This document shows positions 6,606 through 9,345 of a DNA stretch of 9,345 bases, piece by piece. A model generated the notes under the pieces. It was not told where the DNA came from. It ran no database searches and was given only the letters and a program-made list of their open reading frames with translations. Source of the stretch: JAHCHL01 sp964546835 (GTDB lineage Bacteria; Armatimonadota; Fimbriimonadia; Fimbriimonadales; ATM1); assembly GCA_964546835.1 (NCBI GenBank), contig CAZJKW010000079.1:1-9345 (forward strand). Reading direction: 5' to 3'. The position numbers were made by a program, and so were the translations under genes. The stretch's first letter is position 1, and the number at the start of each line of letters is the position of its first letter.

Positions 6606-6711
6606 TGAGAGTAGTTTTACCCTTTGTGGGACTTTGGACTCAGTTTGGCTTGTTAGACCATTTCCCAAAAATTGTTTCTATCTTGAGTTTTCTGCGACTC
6701 GTATTTGAATC
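6606..6711. other. Divergent intergenic region (liuB-like / small lipoprotein)
   Basis: These 106 bases separate two divergent start codons and must hold the promoter of the minus-strand carboxylase unit and possibly one for the + strand gene at 6712. I could not pick a convincing -35/-10 pair on either strand. AAAGGG, on the minus strand about 15 bases before the carboxylase ATG, is a weak and distant ribosome site. Confidence 0.4.
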
Positions 6712-6936
6712 ATGAAACGACTCTCGTTGCTAATCTCAATCACGCTTGGTTTTTTTGGATTCGGTTGCTCAGCTGAAAAATTTGAACAGGCACCAAAAGT
6801 AGCGAGCGGATTGGCTGTTGCAGAAAAGCCCATTTTCGTTAAATTACCAAAGTCAAAAGTAAAGTTTGGAAAAGCTGCTGGGCCTAAAAATGTACGAGAA
6901 GTTTTTCCAATGCCAGGGAATGACGAATTGCTTTGA
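6712..6936 (+). CDS. Small predicted lipoprotein, function unknown
   Basis: This 74-residue open frame starts MKRLSLLISITLG and reaches a cysteine at position 19 (GFGC-SAE), the layout of a lipoprotein leader, although the -3 residue is Gly and so not a classical lipobox. The mature part (about 55 residues) is basic with Lys/Pro/Val-rich stretches and no recognised domain. There is no Shine-Dalgarno sequence before the ATG. It is divergent from the carboxylase and ends six bases before the stop of the converging gene, so it fills the gap neatly. An overlapping minus frame (6678-6992) has no such leader and is rejected. The gene is plausible rather than certain. Confidence 0.5.
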   Translation: MKRLSLLISITLGFFGFGCSAEKFEQAPKVASGLAVAEKPIFVKLPKSKVKFGKAAGPKNVREVFPMPGNDELL

Positions 6937-6942
6937 GTTGAA

Positions 6943-7428
6943 TTATCCGACTCGCTTGCCATCAATTGTCGTGGAAGATTTAAGTTCTTCACTTCGTTTG
7001 ATAAGCCAACCTTTTGGAGTGTTTATCCATGTATCTTTGGTTTGACTTGTGTTTAGAAGTTTCTGTGTTTTTCCGTTGCTGCCGGCAATTGTGGCCGCAA
7101 CTTTGATGTCAGTGATTGAAGTTGCGACATTACCGGCAATCGTTAACTTGTTTATTTTGAAACTCGCTGATTGAACCGACTTCATCATCAACAAATTCAT
7201 TTTTAACATATCTAAAGATTCCTTTAGGTTCATTTGCGTGCCATTCTTGTATTTGTAAATGAAATCGGATGTACTAAGTTTCTTGATGTCTTCAATGTTT
7301 CGCTTGAGAACAGCCGTTGAGAATTTCAAATAGTTTCGCTCTAAGATGGTTTTTACCGGTGTTCCGGTTTGAGAATAGAGTGATACGGCAAGGAGCCCGC
7401 CAAGCAATAAAAGCACACGTTTCTTCAT
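6943..7428 (-). CDS. Exported SnoaL/NTF2-like protein (DUF4440-type)
   Basis: The 161-residue protein has a signal peptide (KKR, then hydrophobic 5-17, likely cut near LYS-Q at 18-20), so it should be exported. The rest fits the small NTF2/SnoaL cone fold: an N-terminal helix (ILERNYLKFSTAVLKRN), an 'F-Y-K-NG' turn, a second helix (LKESLDMLKMNLLMMK), then alternating beta strands ending in W-INT-PKGW-LIKRSEE, typical of DUF4440-like proteins. The family is often non-enzymatic or binds small ligands, and no catalytic residues can be assigned. The ATG at 7428 has no Shine-Dalgarno match. It is divergent from the mutarotase-like gene, with only 28 bases between the start codons. Confidence 0.75.
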   Translation of the reverse strand: MKKRVLLLLGGLLAVSLYSQTGTPVKTILERNYLKFSTAVLKRNIEDIKKLSTSDFIYKYKNGTQMNLKESLDMLKMNLLMMKSVQSASFKINKLTIAGNVATSITDIKVAATIAGSNGKTQKLLNTSQTKDTWINTPKGWLIKRSEELKSSTTIDGKRVG

Positions 7429-7445
7429 AGTCGAACATTTTGCCC

Positions 7446-7451
7446 TATAAT
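7446..7451 (+). promoter_or_regulatory. -10 box for a leaderless transcript
   Basis: A perfect TATAAT ends five bases before the ATG at 7457, so transcription would start at or within a base or two of the start codon. There is no Shine-Dalgarno sequence in this gap, which fits leaderless translation. No good -35 element is seen 16-18 bases upstream. Confidence 0.6.
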
Positions 7452-7456
7452 CAGCT

Positions 7457-7768
7457 ATGAGAGTTTGTTTTCATTTGAAAGTGAAACCGGAGAAACTGGA
7501 GGAATACAAACAGATTCATTCAAATCCGCCTCCTGAATTGCTGGCGGAGCTTAGGGCTGCCGGGATTAGGAACTATTCAATTTTCTTGTGGGAATCGGGA
7601 AATGAATTCGGCGTTTTGGAGTGCGAGGACTGGGATGCAGTTTGGTCCTATTTGAGTTCAAGTCCAATCATTCACCATTGGGAGTTGCAGATGGCAAACT
7701 TTTTAGAAACCCCAGTTACGGCCGGAACTTCACCAGTCCTTTTAGATGAAATTTTCAGGATGGATTGA
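7457..7768 (+). CDS. L-rhamnose mutarotase-like protein
   Basis: RhaM-family proteins interconvert the alpha and beta anomers of L-rhamnose; some relatives act on other sugars. The protein is 103 residues, normal for this small ferredoxin-like dimeric fold. It has the N-terminal strand VCFHLKV, the motif EEY-x3-H (E15, E16, Y17, H21) that matches the Tyr and general-acid His of the E. coli enzyme, the strand NYSIFLWE, and a C-terminal HHW-x3-M block (near 73-79) followed by a loop to the last strand. No rhamnose kinase, aldolase or transporter is visible, so the substrate is uncertain. The start is set by a TATAAT five bases upstream and no ribosome site. It converges on the ferritin-like gene, with two bases between the stop codons. 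Confidence 0.82.
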   Translation: MRVCFHLKVKPEKLEEYKQIHSNPPPELLAELRAAGIRNYSIFLWESGNEFGVLECEDWDAVWSYLSSSPIIHHWELQMANFLETPVTAGTSPVLLDEIFRMD

Positions 7769-7770
7769 GA

Positions 7771-8193
7771 TTATTTCCAACCACGGAGCATTTTTTGGGT
7801 TTCTTCAAAGTGACCGGTTTCATCTTCGATGATGGTTTCCAATCGAGTTGCTAACCCCTTATCGCCGTATTGATCCGCTTGCTCGGCGCGTTGTTTATAA
7901 TCTTTAATGGCCTTTTTCTCTGCTTCTAAAACATTTTCTAGCATCTGTTTTGGATCATTAGCATCAGGGACCGGACGCGGCTTAGTCGTCGGCTGTCCTC
8001 CCAGGCTTGCAATTTTGTCCGCCAAAAATTGAGCATGAAGAAGTTCGTCGGGAATCTCATTCGTAAAAAAGGTCTTGAGGGTGGGGCGATGCGGGCCAGA
8101 CACTGCGGCTGCATAAGTGACATACATCAAAATGGCTTGAAACTCGCCAGCCAAATCTTCATTCAGTGCATTAATCAGCGCCTTCTTTGTCAT
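7771..8193 (-). CDS. Bacterioferritin-like four-helix diiron protein
   Basis: The 140-residue protein has the spacing of a bacterioferritin-type dinuclear iron site: E17 (GEFQAI), E50-x2-H53 (DELLHAQF), E90/E92 (EAEKKAIKDY) and E125-x2-H128 (EDETGHFEE). Such proteins oxidise Fe(II) and store iron, or detoxify iron and peroxide. The methionine that binds haem in bacterioferritin (next to the first E-x2-H glutamate) is Leu51 here, so haem binding between subunits is unlikely. The length is a little under bacterioferritin's about 158, and the C-terminus stops soon after the last ligand, so cage assembly is uncertain. A Dps-like or encapsulated ferritin role is possible. The ATG at 8193 is preceded by a -10-like box at six bases and no Shine-Dalgarno sequence. 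Confidence 0.85.
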   Translation of the reverse strand: MTKKALINALNEDLAGEFQAILMYVTYAAAVSGPHRPTLKTFFTNEIPDELLHAQFLADKIASLGGQPTTKPRPVPDANDPKQMLENVLEAEKKAIKDYKQRAEQADQYGDKGLATRLETIIEDETGHFEETQKMLRGWK

Positions 8194-8199
8194 GTATTA

Positions 8200-8205
8200 A
8201 TTGTA
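8200..8205 (-). promoter_or_regulatory. -10 box for a leaderless ferritin-like transcript
   Basis: On the minus strand this reads TACAAT, a close match to the -10 consensus, ending six bases before the ATG at 8193. The predicted transcription start coincides with the start codon. No Shine-Dalgarno sequence is present. It sits inside the 34-base gap between two divergent genes. Confidence 0.5.
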
Positions 8206-8227
8206 TCCGTTCAGGTAAACAGAATGA

Positions 8228-8989
8228 ATGGGATTGCTAGAGGTATCGGAAGAGAATGGAATCTGTAACGTCGTCCTAAAGAGACCTGATGTTAGGAACG
8301 CATTTGATGAACATTCTATCAAAGAAATCACTCACGTTTTTCAAACGATTAGACCGAGAGTTGCCATTATCAGTGGAGCGGGAAAAGTCTTCTGTGCAGG
8401 AGGAGATTTGGATTGGATGAAGCGGTCGGTGGATTTATCTCAAGAAGAAAATGAGCGAGATGCAAATTCTTTGAGCAAAATGTTCCAAACGATCGATGAA
8501 GCACCCTTTCCCGTGGTTGGAAAAGTGCATGGTGCAGCATTTGGAGGCGGTGTTGGAATGGTTTGCGTTTGTGACGTTGTTGTGGCTGAAACTCAAACCA
8601 AATTTTGTTTTAGCGAAGCGAGATTGGGTCTTGCGCCTGCCGTCATTGCACCTTATGCAATCTCAAAAATAGGATTGTCTCAAGCGCGCCGTTTTTTTCA
8701 AACAGCTGAAGTTTTTGATTCAAAATGTGCAAAAGAAATTGGACTTGTGCATGAAGTTGCAGTCGAAGCCGATTTGGACAGGTGTGTGAGCAAAATTTGT
8801 CATTCGATAATTGAGAACGGTCCGCTAGCTGTCAATGCTACAAAGAAACTCATTAGAAAAGTTGCAACTTCCACACGGGAAGAAGCGAGCTTGTATTGTG
8901 CAAAAACCATTGCTGCCCTCCGGATTTCTTCCGAAGGTCAAGAAGGCGTTAGGGCTTTTCTGGAAAAAAGAAGTCCCGATTGGAAGTAG
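8228..8989 (+). CDS. liuC: Crotonase, probable methylglutaconyl-CoA hydratase
   Basis: The closest match by eye is 3-methylglutaconyl-CoA hydratase (AUH/LiuC), which hydrates methylglutaconyl-CoA to HMG-CoA in leucine breakdown. The 253-residue protein is slightly short of the usual 255-265. It has RPDVRNAFDE (19-28), the oxyanion motif FCAGGDLDWM (55-64), where the DL-WM form is typical of this subgroup, and HGAAFGGGVGM (101-111) for the second oxyanion amide. SEARLGLAPA (129-138) carries the probable catalytic glutamate E130, and the C-terminal EGQEGVRAFLEKRSPDW (236-252) is also typical. A generic enoyl-CoA hydratase is the alternative. It would act directly after the carboxylase encoded at 5013-6605. 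The ATG at 8228 has only a weak AGGT (8213-8216); TAAACA at 8216-8221 is a poor -10 candidate six bases before the start. Confidence 0.88.
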   Translation: MGLLEVSEENGICNVVLKRPDVRNAFDEHSIKEITHVFQTIRPRVAIISGAGKVFCAGGDLDWMKRSVDLSQEENERDANSLSKMFQTIDEAPFPVVGKVHGAAFGGGVGMVCVCDVVVAETQTKFCFSEARLGLAPAVIAPYAISKIGLSQARRFFQTAEVFDSKCAKEIGLVHEVAVEADLDRCVSKICHSIIENGPLAVNATKKLIRKVATSTREEASLYCAKTIAALRISSEGQEGVRAFLEKRSPDWK

Positions 8990-8994
8990 TCGGG

Positions 8995-9000
8995 TAACTT
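8995..9000 (+). promoter_or_regulatory. Possible -10 box for a leaderless transcript
   Basis: TAACTT matches the TANNNT core of a -10 element and ends seven bases before the ATG at 9008, in the 18-base gap after the crotonase gene. No Shine-Dalgarno sequence is evident. The signal is weaker than those at 7446 and 8200, and co-transcription with the crotonase gene remains possible. Confidence 0.35.
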
Positions 9001-9007
9001 CATATTA

Positions 9008-9345
9008 ATGAGTTGTGTAAATCATCAAGATATTCGAATTGGGACGTTGGCAGGAATTGAGTTGGGCGCTTCTTATCTCAGTCAAATGTCTAAGTACGGT
9101 TTTGAGTCCTTTCAACTGACTTTTGGAAGATATGCATCGGGGTTAGATTGGGGCAAAATTGCTTCTGAATCTTTAGAAGCAATTGGCGAAGACACCATTA
9201 TCAGCAGTTTGGGAATCTATGGAAACCCGTTACAAGATCCAGAAACGGTAACCGGATGGCATCACCTAATCAAAAATGCAAAGAAGTTCAACTGTAACTT
9301 AGTCTGCGGTTTTGCGGGCGCACTGGAAGATCGACCCGTTGACCA
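9008..9345 (+). CDS. Sugar phosphate isomerase/epimerase-like protein, 5' part
   Basis: An open frame from the ATG at 9008 runs off the window end after about 112 codons. It looks like the start of an AP-endonuclease-2/xylose-isomerase-like TIM barrel. A first strand-helix unit (ELGASYLSQMSKYGFESFQL) is followed by a strand with SSLGIYGNPLQDPE, then the helix WHHLIKNAKKFNC and the next strand VCGFAGALEDRP. Family members isomerise or epimerise sugars and inositols; the metal-binding residues lie mostly beyond the window, so no substrate can be given. It follows the crotonase gene by 18 bases on the same strand. The nearby mutarotase-like gene makes a sugar role reasonable. The call rests on fold-like sequence patterns only. 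Confidence 0.75.
   Translation, partial: MSCVNHQDIRIGTLAGIELGASYLSQMSKYGFESFQLTFGRYASGLDWGKIASESLEAIGEDTIISSLGIYGNPLQDPETVTGWHHLIKNAKKFNCNLVCGFAGALEDRPVD

Noticed and set aside
6606..6668. An upstream TTG that would extend the carboxylase by 21 residues.
   Set aside because: No ribosome site precedes it and the added residues do not resemble the family N-terminus, whereas the ATG at 6605 gives a start that does.
6678..6992. Minus-strand frame of 104 codons overlapping the small lipoprotein gene.
   Set aside because: It has no leader peptide, domain or ribosome site and overlaps both the small lipoprotein gene and the end of the NTF2-like gene.

Overview
The window reads as an ordinary chromosomal segment of a diderm-like bacterium with moderate GC (by eye somewhat under 50%). 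Exported and lipoprotein-like proteins, acyl-CoA catabolism and a sugar-metabolism fringe are all present. The phylum cannot be fixed from the sequence alone. The mix of genes and signals would fit an uncultured lineage such as Armatimonadota (Fimbriimonadia), but this is a low-confidence guess. I see no transposase, integrase, CRISPR array, tRNA or rRNA, and no non-coding gap over 300 bases.

Layout. Bases 1-3918 hold five consecutive F1Fo ATP synthase genes on the + strand in the standard order: atpE (c), atpF (b), atpH (delta), atpA (alpha) and atpG (gamma). A strong stem-loop lies between atpE and atpF. The usual next genes, atpD (beta) and atpC (epsilon), are not present. A small exported cysteine-rich protein follows instead (3967-4371), and an intrinsic terminator (4385-4414) closes the + strand unit. 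Two minus-strand genes converge on that terminator: a carboxyltransferase of the methylcrotonyl-CoA carboxylase type (liuB-like, 5013-6605) and, 15 bases downstream of it, a predicted lipoprotein (4413-4997, TTG start).

From 6712 to the end the genes are short and alternate in strand: a tiny predicted lipoprotein (+), an exported NTF2/SnoaL-like protein (-), an L-rhamnose mutarotase-like protein (+), a bacterioferritin-type four-helix ferritin-like protein (-), a methylglutaconyl-CoA hydratase-like crotonase (+, liuC-like), and the start of a sugar phosphate isomerase/epimerase-type TIM barrel (+) cut by the window end.

How the genes work together. The atp genes encode most of the rotary ATP synthase; its catalytic beta subunit must be encoded elsewhere. 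The LiuB-like and LiuC-like proteins would catalyse consecutive steps of leucine/isovalerate breakdown (3-methylcrotonyl-CoA to 3-methylglutaconyl-CoA to HMG-CoA), although they are not in one operon. Several genes in the right half have no Shine-Dalgarno sequence but do have a -10-like hexamer 5-7 bases before the start codon, which suggests leaderless transcripts. The atp genes and the exported proteins near 4-5 kb mostly have recognisable Shine-Dalgarno sites. I found no clearly new multi-gene system. The points most worth a second look are the split atp operon with its atpE-atpF hairpin, the extra membrane helix in subunit b, the cysteine-rich exported protein, and the leaderless-type promoters.
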